Shown here: positions 16,888 to 26,727 of the stretch, piece after piece
How the letters are laid out: the number at the start of each line of letters is the position of its first letter
Numbering within the stretch: the first letter of the stretch is position 1
Source: Brevundimonas fontaquae
GTDB lineage: Bacteria > Pseudomonadota > Alphaproteobacteria > Caulobacterales > Caulobacteraceae
NCBI RefSeq assembly: GCF_017086445.1
Contig: NZ_CP070968.1
Coordinates: forward strand, 372,001-436,000
Length of the DNA: 64,000 nucleotides
Direction: 5' to 3'
The notes under the pieces: model-generated
What the model saw: the letters and a program-made list of their open reading frames with translations, nothing else
Database searches by the model: none
What the model was told of the DNA's origin: nothing
Program-made: the position numbers and the translations under genes

Positions 16888-19593
16888 TTAGCGCGCTTGT
16901 TCGCCGGGCGATACGGGCTTTGCGCGCGGGCTGCGGCGGCCCAGGTCGGACACGTCGCGCGCGCTGGCGCGGGCCGAGGCGACCTTGCGTCCGGCGGGCG
17001 CGGGCGCGCGGCTGTCCAGCACGGCCTCAAGCGCGGTGCGCAGTTCGGCGATCCGCTGTTCCGAGGTGATCTTCCGCCCCTTGCGATCCACGACGTAGAA
17101 ACTGTCCACCGCCCGCTCGCCATAGCTGGCGACGTGGGCGGAGCGGATGCTCAGGCCTTCGTCGTTGAACACCCGCGACAGGTCCGCCAGCAGCCCCGGC
17201 CGGTCGGCGCAGGACACCTCGACTACCGTGGCGACCTCGCTGGCGTGGTGATCGACCATGACCACGGGCCGGACTTCAAAGGCCGCCTTTCGCGCATTGC
17301 CGGTCGGATCGGGCGCCTGGCCGATGCGGCCCTCGCCCCGCGCGGCCTTTTCCAGCGCCTCGACCAGGGCCTTCAGGCGACGCGGTTCAGCCTGGCCATA
17401 GGGCAGGCCCGCTCCGTCCTGAACACGAAACACGTCCAGGACGACGCCGTCCTCGGTCGCCACGCGGGCGTCGGTCACGTCGGCCCCAAGCGCGGCCATG
17501 GTCTGGGCCAGATCGGCGAACAGGCCCGGCCGGTCGGCCGCTGCGATGGAGATTTCGGTGGTCTGCACCGCCAGCCCCTGCACCGGCGCGGTGGGCGCGC
17601 TCTCCGCCGCCGCGCCCGTCTCGCGCGCCCGCTGGACCAGGGCCGGATGCGCCGCCAGCGGATCCTCGCGCGTCACGTCCTCGCCCCGGAACAAGGCGGC
17701 GACCTGGTTGTAAAGGGTGCGCATCAGCTGACCCTTCCAGCCGTTCCACACCCCCGGCCCCACGGCCCGGATATCGGCGACGGTCAGAACCAGCAGCATC
17801 CGCAGTCGCTCGGGATCGCCGACCAGTTCGGCGAAGGCGCGGATGGTCGCCGGGTCCGACAGGTCGCGCTTCTGGGCATAGTCCGACAGCGCCAGATGGC
17901 TGCGCACCAGCCAGACGACCAGTTCGATCCGGCGCGGATCGACGCCCAACCGCTCGCACGCACGACGCGCGGCGATGGCGCCGTCCTCCAACTGCCCCCG
18001 CTCGCCGCCCTTGCCGACGTCATGCAGCAGCATGCCCAGCATCAGGGCTTCCATGTCCGAGATCAGGTGCACGATCTCGCTGGCCATCGGGTGATCGGTC
18101 TTCAGCTTGCCGCGAGCGATGTCGTTGATGATGCCGATGGCCTGCAGCGTGTGCTCGTCGACCGTATAGGCGTGGTACATGTTGAACTGGGTCTGGCCGA
18201 CGATCCGCCCCCATTCAGGCAGGAACCGGCCCAGTAAACCCGTCTCGTTCATGATGGTCAGGACGCGATAGGGCCGCTGCCCGTGCGCCAGAACGTCCAG
18301 GAACGCCCGCGTCGCCGCCGGATCGCGCCTCAGCCGGGGCGTCACCAGCGACAGCGAGCGCGTCACCGCCGAAAAGGCGTCCGGATGCAGGTCCAGGTCG
18401 TGCTTGTCGGCGCAGACGAAAAGGGTCAGCAGCTTGACCGGATCGGCGGCGAACACCTCCGGCCCCTCGACTGACAACCGGCCCTGGTCGATCCAGAACC
18501 CCTCGACCTCCAGCTTGCGCCGCGGGGCGGGCCGGAACGGCGCCATCAGACGCGACAGGCCGTGCGCCGTCTTCTGGTGGCGCGCCTCCAGCTTGGCCGA
18601 CATGGCGCGCGTCAGGGCGCCGACGTCGCGGGCCACCAGAAAGTATCGCCGCATGAACCGCTCGACCGCCGGTTCGTCGCCGCGCCCGCGCCAGCCCATG
18701 CGCCGGGCCACCTCGGGCTGCATGTCGAACGTCAGCTTCTCTTCGGCCCGGCCCGCGATCAGATGCAGATGGATGCGGACCCGCCACAGGAAGTCGAACG
18801 CCTCGTCCGACGTCCGTCGCTCGCGCGGGGTGAACAGTTCGTCCATCACCGTCGCGCCCAGCCGGCTTTCGGGCGCCAGTGACCTCGCGATCCAGTACAG
18901 GGTGTTCAGGTCGCGCAAGCCCCCCTTGCCGTCCTTGACGTTGGGTTCGACCTTGTAGCGGGTCGAGCCGGCCTTTTCGTGCCGGGCGGCCCGCTCCTCC
19001 AACTTGGCGGCGATGAATGGGCGCGGGTCGGATTTCGACACCATGTCGCGAAACCGGCCGATCATCAGCTGGGCCAGCGCCTCGTCCCCCGCCAGCGGAC
19101 GCGCCTCCAGCAGAGTCGTCCGCACCGTCATGTCTGTCCGCGACAGGCTCAGACACTCTTCGACCGAGCGCACCGCCGACCCGACCTTGGCCCCCAGGTC
19201 CCACAGCACATAGAGGACGAACTGGATCACCTGCTCGCCGCGCGGCGTCGCCTTGGACGATCTCAGGAACAGCAGGTCCAGATCGGAATGGGGCGCCAGC
19301 ACGCCCCGGCCGTAGCCCCCGACCGCAACCAGGGTCAGCCGCTCGGCCTCGACCGGCGAGGTCGGCCACAGCGTCTGGGTCGCCACCCGCCACAGGCCGG
19401 CCAGCATCTCGTCGGCGGCGGCGGCGTACAGACGCGCCACGTCGCGGCCCTTCATGCCGCCGTCCAGCTTGCGCTCCGCCCGGGCTCGGGCGGCGTCATA
19501 GGTCTCGCGCAAAACGACAGAGACCGCCGCGCGCGGGTCTTCCGCGCGGGCGGCCTCGTCAAGGCGGTCATCCAGACTGGGCGAGGCGTTCAT
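16888..19593 (-). CDS. glnD: Bifunctional [protein-PII] uridylyltransferase / uridylyl-removing enzyme GlnD
   Basis: Nitrogen-status sensor that uridylylates PII proteins when glutamine is low and removes UMP when it is high. The 901-residue protein shows all domains in order: nucleotidyltransferase with GGYGRGVLAPHSDLDLLFL near residue 92; a GlnD-specific helical region; an HD domain with MLLHDVGKGGERGQLEDG near residue 530; and two ACT domains (TTEISIAADRPGLFADLAQT near residue 690, VVEVSCADRPGLLADLSRVF near residue 800) that bind glutamine. No PII gene is in the window, but a large glutamate dehydrogenase is about 15 kb away. Confidence 0.97.
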   Translation of the reverse strand: MNASPSLDDRLDEAARAEDPRAAVSVVLRETYDAARARAERKLDGGMKGRDVARLYAAAADEMLAGLWRVATQTLWPTSPVEAERLTLVAVGGYGRGVLAPHSDLDLLFLRSSKATPRGEQVIQFVLYVLWDLGAKVGSAVRSVEECLSLSRTDMTVRTTLLEARPLAGDEALAQLMIGRFRDMVSKSDPRPFIAAKLEERAARHEKAGSTRYKVEPNVKDGKGGLRDLNTLYWIARSLAPESRLGATVMDELFTPRERRTSDEAFDFLWRVRIHLHLIAGRAEEKLTFDMQPEVARRMGWRGRGDEPAVERFMRRYFLVARDVGALTRAMSAKLEARHQKTAHGLSRLMAPFRPAPRRKLEVEGFWIDQGRLSVEGPEVFAADPVKLLTLFVCADKHDLDLHPDAFSAVTRSLSLVTPRLRRDPAATRAFLDVLAHGQRPYRVLTIMNETGLLGRFLPEWGRIVGQTQFNMYHAYTVDEHTLQAIGIINDIARGKLKTDHPMASEIVHLISDMEALMLGMLLHDVGKGGERGQLEDGAIAARRACERLGVDPRRIELVVWLVRSHLALSDYAQKRDLSDPATIRAFAELVGDPERLRMLLVLTVADIRAVGPGVWNGWKGQLMRTLYNQVAALFRGEDVTREDPLAAHPALVQRARETGAAAESAPTAPVQGLAVQTTEISIAAADRPGLFADLAQTMAALGADVTDARVATEDGVVLDVFRVQDGAGLPYGQAEPRRLKALVEALEKAARGEGRIGQAPDPTGNARKAAFEVRPVVMVDHHASEVATVVEVSCADRPGLLADLSRVFNDEGLSIRSAHVASYGERAVDSFYVVDRKGRKITSEQRIAELRTALEAVLDSRAPAPAGRKVASARASARDVSDLGRRSPRAKPVSPGEQAR

Positions 19594-19644
19594 GTCAGCC
19601 GTCTATAGGCCGCATCCCACCGCACGTCAGTCAGGGATTGCTGA

Positions 19645-21477
<1,833 letters not shown>

Positions 21478-21710
21478 TTGAGTATCGCGAAAAGGCGCGG
21501 CCGGCATACGGGCGGCCGCTGGTCATGAAAAGGCATGCGGGAGGCGCGCGCCTCTTACAGGCATGTGGACAGAAAGACCAGAGCGGGCGTTCGCCGCGCT
21601 GATCGCGGCCTTACCGATATTTCATCCCCGACGCCGCATCCGACGCCGCTGACGGACGCCTCCTTCCCACGACGGGCCTGACGCAGGCCCATTCCGAAGG
21701 GGAGATGACG

Positions 21711-22016
21711 ATGGGTTTGATGATCGCAGCCGCGCTTGCCGCCGCCTTGGGCGCGGGCCAGGCGCCGGACATGCATGTGGATGCCGAGGGGCTGAACATG
21801 GCCCGACCCGGCGAGGCCATGATCCTGGCCGGCCGCATCCGCGCCGCCAGCCGTGACTGGTGCGCCGTCCATCGCGCCGTCCTGACACCCGACAGCCTTG
21901 GCGACGCCAGGGTCTGCGAGCGTGAAATGAGACGCCGGGCCTATGTCGCCCTGCCCCGCCCTCAGCGCATCCATTTTGTGCGCGCGGGCGGCCAGACCGC
22001 GCTTAATCGGCGCTAG
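21711..22016 (+). CDS. UrcA-family small exported protein
   Basis: A 101-residue protein with a signal peptide (MGLMIAAALAAALGAGQA) and the pattern of the UrcA family: a polar N-terminal strand, RIRAASRDWC, then a second Cys about 28 residues later (ARVCEREMRRRAYVAL). The two Cys probably form a periplasmic disulphide. UrcA proteins are common in Caulobacterales and sphingomonads but have no defined function. ATG 21711 is preferred over ATG 21705 because GAAGGGGAG is 7 bases away from the former and touches the latter. A perfect 7-base hairpin, GGGCCTG/CAGGCCC at 21674-21690, lies just 5' of the ribosome site. Confidence 0.65.
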   Translation: MGLMIAAALAAALGAGQAPDMHVDAEGLNMARPGEAMILAGRIRAASRDWCAVHRAVLTPDSLGDARVCEREMRRRAYVALPRPQRIHFVRAGGQTALNRR

Positions 22017-22510
22017 AGCGGTCGCAGCATATAGCGGGCGTCGGCGCCGTAGCTGGCAAGTTTAGCCGCCATGGCCTCGGCGGGTTGCTCGACGAAACCG
22101 TGTCGAGACCAGAAGCCGACGGCGTCATTGACCGCGACCAGGGCGACGGCGGGCCATCCGTCTTGCATCGCCTGTTCGGCCAGCCGCTCGACGATGGCGC
22201 CGGTCACGCCCCCGCCCCGCGCCTCGGGGTGCAGAGCCAGATCGTGCAGATAGATCAGGTCCGGCTGGGGCGGCAGGCCTTCGATCACTGTGTTCAGCGG
22301 CGGCGCGCTCTCGGCCTTCCACGGATAGGCGATCAGATAGCCGCGCGCCGGTCCGCCACCGTCCGCCAGCACGAAACACCCGCGCGGATACAGCGCCAGC
22401 CGGTTTTGAAAACAGGCTCGATCCTCGAAGTGGTCGGGAAACGACAGCCGCGCCACCTCCACCACCGCATCGATGTCCGTCGGCCGCATAGGCCGCCATT
22501 GCAGGGTCAT
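22013..22510 (-). CDS. GNAT-family N-acetyltransferase
   Basis: A 165-residue acetyltransferase-fold protein. The acetyl-CoA-binding region is visible as LHDLALHPEARGGGVTGAIV near residues 89-108, a variant of the R/Q-x-x-G-x-G/A loop, and the C-terminal segment AVNDAVGFWSRHGFVEQP is typical of GNAT motif B. The N-terminus MRPTDIDAVVEVARLSFPDHF resembles members acting on small molecules or peptides; the substrate is unknown. It converges with the UrcA gene (4-base stop overlap) and its ATG abuts the DUF1178 stop codon by one base, so it is the last gene of a leftward operon. Confidence 0.85.
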   Translation of the reverse strand: MTLQWRPMRPTDIDAVVEVARLSFPDHFEDRACFQNRLALYPRGCFVLADGGGPARGYLIAYPWKAESAPPLNTVIEGLPPQPDLIYLHDLALHPEARGGGVTGAIVERLAEQAMQDGWPAVALVAVNDAVGFWSRHGFVEQPAEAMAAKLASYGADARYMLRPL

Positions 22511-22944
22511 CAGTTCACCCTGGACGGGTCTGGCGGCGCGTCAGGCAGGGCGGAAACCGGAACGCCGTCGTCCTTCAGCTTCTTGACCTCTGCGGGCGTG
22601 GCCTCGCCATAGATTTCGCGCTTCTCGGATCGGCCCTCGTGGATGTCGCGCGCCTCGCGGGCGAAGGTGTCGCCGACGTAGTCGAAGTTGGCCTCGACAT
22701 GGGCGCGGACCTCGCGGGCGGCGGCCATCATCATCGTCTGCATCTTGGCGGCGACGTCAGAGGCGGGATCGGCCCTGCGGGCGCCGCTGACGGCCGGGGC
22801 CATGATCGCCTTTTCGACCGCGTGCGAACCGCAGAACGGGCATTCCACCAGCCCCCGCGCCGCCTGATCGTCATAGTCGGTCGAGGAGCCGAACCAGGCT
22901 TCGAAGGCGTGGGCCTGGTCGCATTTCAGGGCGTAGCGGATCAT
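22510..22944 (-). CDS. DUF1178 family protein
   Basis: A 144-residue protein matching DUF1178: MIRYALKCDQAHAFEAWFGS at the N-terminus, then LVECPFCGSHAVEKAIMAP with a CxxC pair that, with Cys8, could form a zinc-ribbon-like site. The central helix and the EKREIYGEATPAEVKKLKDD segment are also conserved in the family. No function is established. It follows the nitrilase gene after six bases and overlaps the GNAT gene by one base. The grxC-nitrilase-DUF1178 order recurs in many alphaproteobacteria. Confidence 0.9.
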   Translation of the reverse strand: MIRYALKCDQAHAFEAWFGSSTDYDDQAARGLVECPFCGSHAVEKAIMAPAVSGARRADPASDVAAKMQTMMMAAAREVRAHVEANFDYVGDTFAREARDIHEGRSEKREIYGEATPAEVKKLKDDGVPVSALPDAPPDPSRVN

Positions 22945-22950
22945 GGGGCG

Positions 22951-23790
22951 TCAAACAGCGGGCAGGTAATCGCGATCGTGGGTCAGGCTGGGCACGGCGG
23001 CGCGCGCCCTGGCCACGGCCTCCATGTCCAGTTTCGCACGCACGATGCAAGGTTCGTCGTGATCCGCCTTGGCGATGATCTCGCCCCACGGGCCGACGAC
23101 GGTGGATCGCCCCCAGGTGCGGCGACCGTCCTCGTGCAGTCCGCCCTGCGCTGGGGCCAGGACGAACGCCCCCGTCTCGATGGCGCGGGCGCGTAACAGG
23201 GTTTCCCAATGCGCCTCGCCCGTCGGGGCGGTGAAGGCGGCCGGTATCGCGATCATCGACGCCCCCGCCTTGGCTAGCTGGCGATGCAGGTGGGGAAAGC
23301 GGATGTCGTAGCAGATGGTCAGACCCAGTCGGCCCCAGGGCGTGTCCGCCACCGCCGCCCCGTCGCCGGGCCTCACCGTCGCGCTCTCGCGATAGGTCTC
23401 GCCATTGGGGAGGTTCACGTCGAAGACATGCAGCTTGTCGTATCGGGCCACGATCCCGCCCGACGCGTCGATCAGCAGCGACCGATTGGCGGCGCGGCCG
23501 TCTCCCGCCTGGTCTGACCGGACGATGGCCGAACCGATCAGCAGCCAGACGCCCAGTTCCGCCGCCAGACGACGCAGACCCAGCACGGCGACGTCCTCGT
23601 CCTCGGTCGTGATCGCCGCCTCGCGCCGGTCTCGGCGTTGCTCCAGGACATTGGTCCCCTCGGGCGTCAGGACGAACTTCGCCCCGCCCGACGCCGCCTC
23701 GCGGATCAGGGGCTCGACATGGGCCAGCGCCTCTCGCGCCGTCGCCGGCGTGCGCGTCTGGATCAGGGCGATGTCGAGCCCGCTGCTCAT
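22951..23790 (-). CDS. Carbon-nitrogen hydrolase (nitrilase superfamily, Nit-like)
   Basis: A 279-residue member of the nitrilase superfamily with the Glu-Lys-Cys triad: Glu in VLTPEGTNVL near residue 44, Lys in RYDKLHVFDV near residue 120, and Cys in LTICYDIRFP near residue 158. The sequence resembles Nit1/Nit2 omega-amidases and deaminated-glutathione amidases, which repair side products of transamination. Proximity to a glutaredoxin gene (three bases upstream) suits a glutathione-linked role, but the substrate is not proven by sequence. It is cytoplasmic. Confidence 0.88.
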   Translation of the reverse strand: MSSGLDIALIQTRTPATAREALAHVEPLIREAASGGAKFVLTPEGTNVLEQRRDRREAAITTEDEDVAVLGLRRLAAELGVWLLIGSAIVRSDQAGDGRAANRSLLIDASGGIVARYDKLHVFDVNLPNGETYRESATVRPGDGAAVADTPWGRLGLTICYDIRFPHLHRQLAKAGASMIAIPAAFTAPTGEAHWETLLRARAIETGAFVLAPAQGGLHEDGRRTWGRSTVVGPWGEIIAKADHDEPCIVRAKLDMEAVARARAAVPSLTHDRDYLPAV

Positions 23791-23793
23791 GGA

Positions 23794-24051
23794 TCAGGCG
23801 GCCAGAAGTCCGTCCAGCTTGCCGTCGCGATCCAGCGCGTGGATGTCGTCGGAACCGCCGACGTGCTGGCCGTCGATGAAGATCTGCGGGAAGGTCATTC
23901 GGCCGCCCGACTTCTCGACCATCTCGGCCTTCTTGTCGGGATCGTTGGACGCGACGATCTCGGTATAGTCCACGCCCTTCTTCTTCAGAAGCGACATGGC
24001 GCTGAAGCAGTAGGGGCAGCCAGGCTTGGTGTAGATAACGACGTCGGCCAA
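23794..24051 (-). CDS. grxC: Glutaredoxin 3 (dithiol)
   Basis: An 85-residue glutaredoxin with the dithiol active site CPYC in VVIYTKPGCPYCFSA at residues 4-18, the cis-Pro motif MTFPQIFIDG near residue 53 and the glutathione-binding GGSDDIHALD. It reduces disulphides with glutathione in the cytoplasm. Length and motifs are those of GrxC. It lies between comF, which ends upstream with a stem-loop element, and the nitrilase gene three bases downstream; an operon comF-grxC-nitrilase-DUF1178-GNAT is likely. Confidence 0.95.
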   Translation of the reverse strand: MADVVIYTKPGCPYCFSAMSLLKKKGVDYTEIVASNDPDKKAEMVEKSGGRMTFPQIFIDGQHVGGSDDIHALDRDGKLDGLLAA

Positions 24052-24075
24052 GTTCAGATCTCCAAAATAAAATCC

Positions 24076-24121
24076 AGCGCCCTCAAGCAGCGAGCCGCCG
24101 CGCGGCGAGCGATAGGGCGCT
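24076..24121 (-). repeat. Post-stop stem-loop element (3' of comF)
   Basis: In the comF direction it starts three bases after the TGA and reads AGCGCCCTATCGCTCGCC ... GCTTGAGGGCGCT. The outer arms AGCGCCCT and AGGGCGCT are perfectly complementary (8 bases), with an inner GC-rich palindrome. The inner 34 bases are identical to the copy after secA, while the outer stem differs by compensating changes. It is followed by a T-rich stretch GGATTTTATTTTGG, so this copy could act as a terminator. Confidence 0.75.
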
Positions 24122-24123
24122 CT

Positions 24124-24918
24124 TCACATAGTCAGTTCACGGGCGTTTCGCACCCGCGCGATGACGGCGAGGTCCACGGCGCGCGCTCCGGCGTCGATCA
24201 GGGCGCGCGCGCAGGCCTCTCCGGTCGCACCCGTGGTCAACACATCGTCGATCAGAAGGATGCGTCGCCCCCGGATCCGACGCCAGCCCGCCTCGGTCAC
24301 AGCGAAGGCCTTCTTGACGTTCAGCCGCCGCCCGCGCTGGCTCTTGCCGCCCTGGCTGGTCGTGTGGGTCGTGCGGACCAGGGCGTCGGGCAAATAGTCG
24401 CGGCCGGCGTGCCGGGCCAGCGGCCGGGCGATCTCGGCCGCCTGATTGAACCGTCGCGACAACAGACGAAGCCGATGCAGCGGCACGGGCAGGATCACGT
24501 CCGCGTCTTCGACCAGATCGGCGGCGGCGCGTCCGATCCAGCGCGCGAACAGGGGCGCGAACTGTTGCTGGTCCCCGTGCTTGAATCTGAGGATCAGACT
24601 GCGCGACGCCTCGTCATACAGGCAAGCCGCGCGCGCCCTCTCGAAGGCATAGGGCTTGGCGATACAGGCGGCGCAGCGATCCTCGGCGAAGGCGCCGCCG
24701 TCAAAGTCGAAGGCCGCTCCGCAGCCGTCGCAGACCGGCGCCTCTAGAAATTTGATCCGGCTCCAGGCGTCGGGCGTCAGGCCGGCCGCAGCGGTCGCCT
24801 CTCGGCTGTCGTGCGCCATGGGCGGCAGGATCAGGTCGGCCAGTCCTCGCCCTGCCCCGCGCAAGTGACGGCCCGCCCCTTCCCAGGCGCGTCGCCAGCC
24901 CCCATCCTGTGCGTCCAT
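24124..24918 (-). CDS. comF: ComF-family amidophosphoribosyltransferase-like protein
   Basis: ComF/GntX proteins carry a phosphoribosyltransferase fold and are linked to DNA uptake in competent bacteria. The 264-residue product from ATG 24918 has CDGCGAAFDF and DRCAACIAKP zinc-type pairs near residues 64-86 and the PRPP-binding motif ILLIDDVLTTGATGEA near residue 223. The first Cys pair usually found just after the leading LLDLLLPP is absent (here LILPPMAHDS). The start codon lies in a CATG shared with the divergent methyltransferase start, so each gene's promoter must lie within the other. GTG 24930 is an alternative start. Confidence 0.88.
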   Translation of the reverse strand: MDAQDGGWRRAWEGAGRHLRGAGRGLADLILPPMAHDSREATAAAGLTPDAWSRIKFLEAPVCDGCGAAFDFDGGAFAEDRCAACIAKPYAFERARAACLYDEASRSLILRFKHGDQQQFAPLFARWIGRAAADLVEDADVILPVPLHRLRLLSRRFNQAAEIARPLARHAGRDYLPDALVRTTHTTSQGGKSQRGRRLNVKKAFAVTEAGWRRIRGRRILLIDDVLTTGATGEACARALIDAGARAVDLAVIARVRNARELTM

Positions 24919-25819
24919 GACCGCCCCCCAATCCCCTTCCGAAGGCCCCCCGCGCATCTTCGACGCCGTTCGACGTCAGGCGCGGCTGGCGCGGTCAGCC
25001 TCCCGGTTCCCCCAGGCTGACTTCCTGCACACCCGCGCCGCCGCCAACGCCGCCGAGAGCCTGGAAGCCATATTGCGCGATTTTCCCGCTGCGGTCGATC
25101 TGTCCGCCCATCCAGGCGTGTTCGATGCGGCGGTCCGGTCCAGCGACGCCGCCGGCCGCGTCGGTCCCATCCAGACGCCCGTCTCCCTGGCCCAGCGCGC
25201 AGCGCCGGGCGCGGACGCGCTGCCGCTGGCCGACGCCTCGACCGATTTGATCATCTCCCTTCTGACCCTTCACTGGGCCAACGACCTGCCTGGCGCCCTG
25301 ACCCAGATCCGGCGCGCGTTGAAACCGGACGGCCTGTTCATCGGCACGCTGTTCGGCGCGGGCACGCTGAAAGAGCTTCGCGCCGTCCTGACCGAGGTCG
25401 AGCTGGAGGAGCGCGGCGGCGCCCAGGCGCGAGTCTCGCCCTTCGCTGACGGCTATGACGGGGCGGCCCTCTTGCAACGCGCCGGGTTCGCCCTGCCGGT
25501 GTCGGACGTGGATCGGTTCACGGTCCGATACGACGACCTGTTCGCCCTGATCCGCGACCTGCGCGCCATGGGAGAGACCAATGTGCTGCACGGACCCGTT
25601 CGGCCGCTGAGCCGCCGTATCGTGGCGCGCGCCGCCGCCCTCTATGCCGAGCGCTACGGTCTCGACGACGGCCGCATCCCGGCGACGTTCGAAATCATCC
25701 ATCTGGCTGGCTGGAAACCCCATGACAGCCAGCAGAAGCCCCTGCCGCGCGGCTCGGCCAAGACGCGGCTGGCCGATGCGCTGGGCGTCAGGGAAATGAC
25801 GGGCGACGAGCCGGGCTAG
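24917..25819 (+). CDS. SAM-dependent methyltransferase, BioC/NDUFAF5-like
   Basis: A 300-residue class I methyltransferase. The N-terminus RIFDAVRRQARLARSASRF resembles mitochondrial NDUFAF5 and BioC-like proteins, followed by TDLIISLLTLHWANDLPGAL near residue 114 and ALKPDGLFIGTLFG near residue 136, the post-motif I and III regions. NDUFAF5 hydroxylates an arginine of complex I; BioC methylates malonyl-ACP in biotin synthesis. No biotin gene is nearby, so the first-type relationship is more likely, without certainty. The ATG shares the CATG with comF's start; the stop overlaps the convergent pilin gene. Confidence 0.85.
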   Translation: MTAPQSPSEGPPRIFDAVRRQARLARSASRFPQADFLHTRAAANAAESLEAILRDFPAAVDLSAHPGVFDAAVRSSDAAGRVGPIQTPVSLAQRAAPGADALPLADASTDLIISLLTLHWANDLPGALTQIRRALKPDGLFIGTLFGAGTLKELRAVLTEVELEERGGAQARVSPFADGYDGAALLQRAGFALPVSDVDRFTVRYDDLFALIRDLRAMGETNVLHGPVRPLSRRIVARAAALYAERYGLDDGRIPATFEIIHLAGWKPHDSQQKPLPRGSAKTRLADALGVREMTGDEPG

Positions 25820-26007
25820 TTGCCGACGACGGCCTTCATGGCGGTGGTCAGCCGCTCCACCGTTACGGCCAGGCCGCCGTTCTGCGTGTTCGCCAGGGCG
25901 CTGACAGAGGTCACGATCGCCAGAAAGATCAGGGCGCAGATCAGGCCGTATTCAATGGCCGTGGTCCCGCTCTCATTGCGCAGGAACCGGCCGATAAGAC
26001 GTCGCAT
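25816..26007 (-). CDS. Flp/Fap-type pilin subunit
   Basis: A 63-residue prepilin. The leader MRRLIGRFLRNESG ends in Gly, followed by TTAIEYGLICALIFLAIV; Glu at +5 and Tyr at +6 after the predicted cleavage are diagnostic of Flp pilins processed by a CpaA/TadV-type peptidase. The hydrophobic helix would form the pilus core. No tad/cpa assembly gene is in the window, so this is a solitary pilin that would rely on a system elsewhere, or is an extra copy. ATG 26007 begins the leader; it lies 25 bases from the mutT stop. Confidence 0.88.
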   Translation of the reverse strand: MRRLIGRFLRNESGTTAIEYGLICALIFLAIVTSVSALANTQNGGLAVTVERLTTAMKAVVGN

Positions 26008-26032
26008 GGCCGGCCTCCCTGGTCGGCGGTGG

Positions 26033-26446
26033 TCAGAGCAGGTCGCGCAACCAGGCGACCAGAGGTTCATCCGCCGGCGGCATGGGATAGTCCGAAAGCT
26101 TGCTCGGCTTCACCCAGGCCAGGCCGTCGTGTTCACGCGCCGTGACCACGCCGTCCCACCGTCGGCACAAATACAATGGCATCAACAGGTGAAACGAATC
26201 GTAAGCGTGACTGGCGAAAACGAACGGCGACAGACAGTTTTCGCTGACGTCGATCCCCAGCTCTTCCTTCAGCTCGCGGATCAGGGCCTGTTCGGGCCGC
26301 TCTCCGGGCTCGACCTTGCCGCCCGGGAACTCCCACAGGCCGGCCAGCGTCTTGCCCTGCGGCCGCTTGGCGATCAGCACTCGCCCATCCACATCGATCA
26401 GGGCGGCGGCGACGACCAGGACGGTGGGAAGCGACGCAGCGGTCAC
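26033..26446 (-). CDS. mutT: MutT-type Nudix hydrolase (8-oxo-dGTP diphosphatase)
   Basis: Hydrolyses oxidised dGTP to the monophosphate and so prevents A:T to C:G transversions. The 137-residue product holds a full Nudix box, GGKVEPGERPEQALIRELKE followed by ELGI, preceded by LAGLWEFP as in E. coli MutT. I chose GTG 26446 because it overlaps the previous stop codon as GTGA and homology begins with VLVVAAALIDVDGRVLIAKR; the open frame runs further to 26575 without conservation. It is the last gene of the argJ-led operon. Confidence 0.9.
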   Translation of the reverse strand: MTAASLPTVLVVAAALIDVDGRVLIAKRPQGKTLAGLWEFPGGKVEPGERPEQALIRELKEELGIDVSENCLSPFVFASHAYDSFHLLMPLYLCRRWDGVVTAREHDGLAWVKPSKLSDYPMPPADEPLVAWLRDLL

Positions 26447-26727
26447 CCGGCTTTCCGCAGCCACTGATTGGAGCGTTCGTCCATGTCCAAGGCGCGGGCG
26501 ACGGCGACCAGCACCTCCGCATCGCCGTTCGCGCGTCGCTCCACCACCACTTCGTCCCCCGGCCCGAACGCCCATTGCTCGTCCTGCGGAGCCGGCTCTT
26601 CGCTGAGGTGGAAGACATTGTCGCTGACGGCCTTGGCCTTCACCGGCCGCCAGACATCGACCACCTCGTCCACGATGCGCACATGGACTTCCGTCCAGTC
26701 AGTAGATGAAGCCGTCGCCGCCGACAT
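26443..26727 (-). CDS. Small acidic protein, candidate immunity/antitoxin partner of the upstream RNase
   Basis: A 94-residue acidic cytoplasmic protein: WTEVHVRIVDEVVDVWRPVK, then NVFHLSEEPAPQDEQWAFGP followed by GDEVVVERR. I know this VWRPV ... W-F-x-PGD-V pattern from small uncharacterised proteins, but no function is established. Its start overlaps the end of the colicin-E5-like gene by 29 bases, and the excess of Asp and Glu would suit binding a basic RNase, so I infer an immunity or antitoxin role. Its stop overlaps mutT (GTGA). Confidence 0.6.
   Translation of the reverse strand: MSAATASSTDWTEVHVRIVDEVVDVWRPVKAKAVSDNVFHLSEEPAPQDEQWAFGPGDEVVVERRANGDAEVLVAVARALDMDERSNQWLRKAG

Noticed and set aside
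15946..18237. Plus-strand open frame of 763 codons
   Set aside because: Antisense to murJ and glnD; Arg/His/Gln-rich composition without recognisable motifs.
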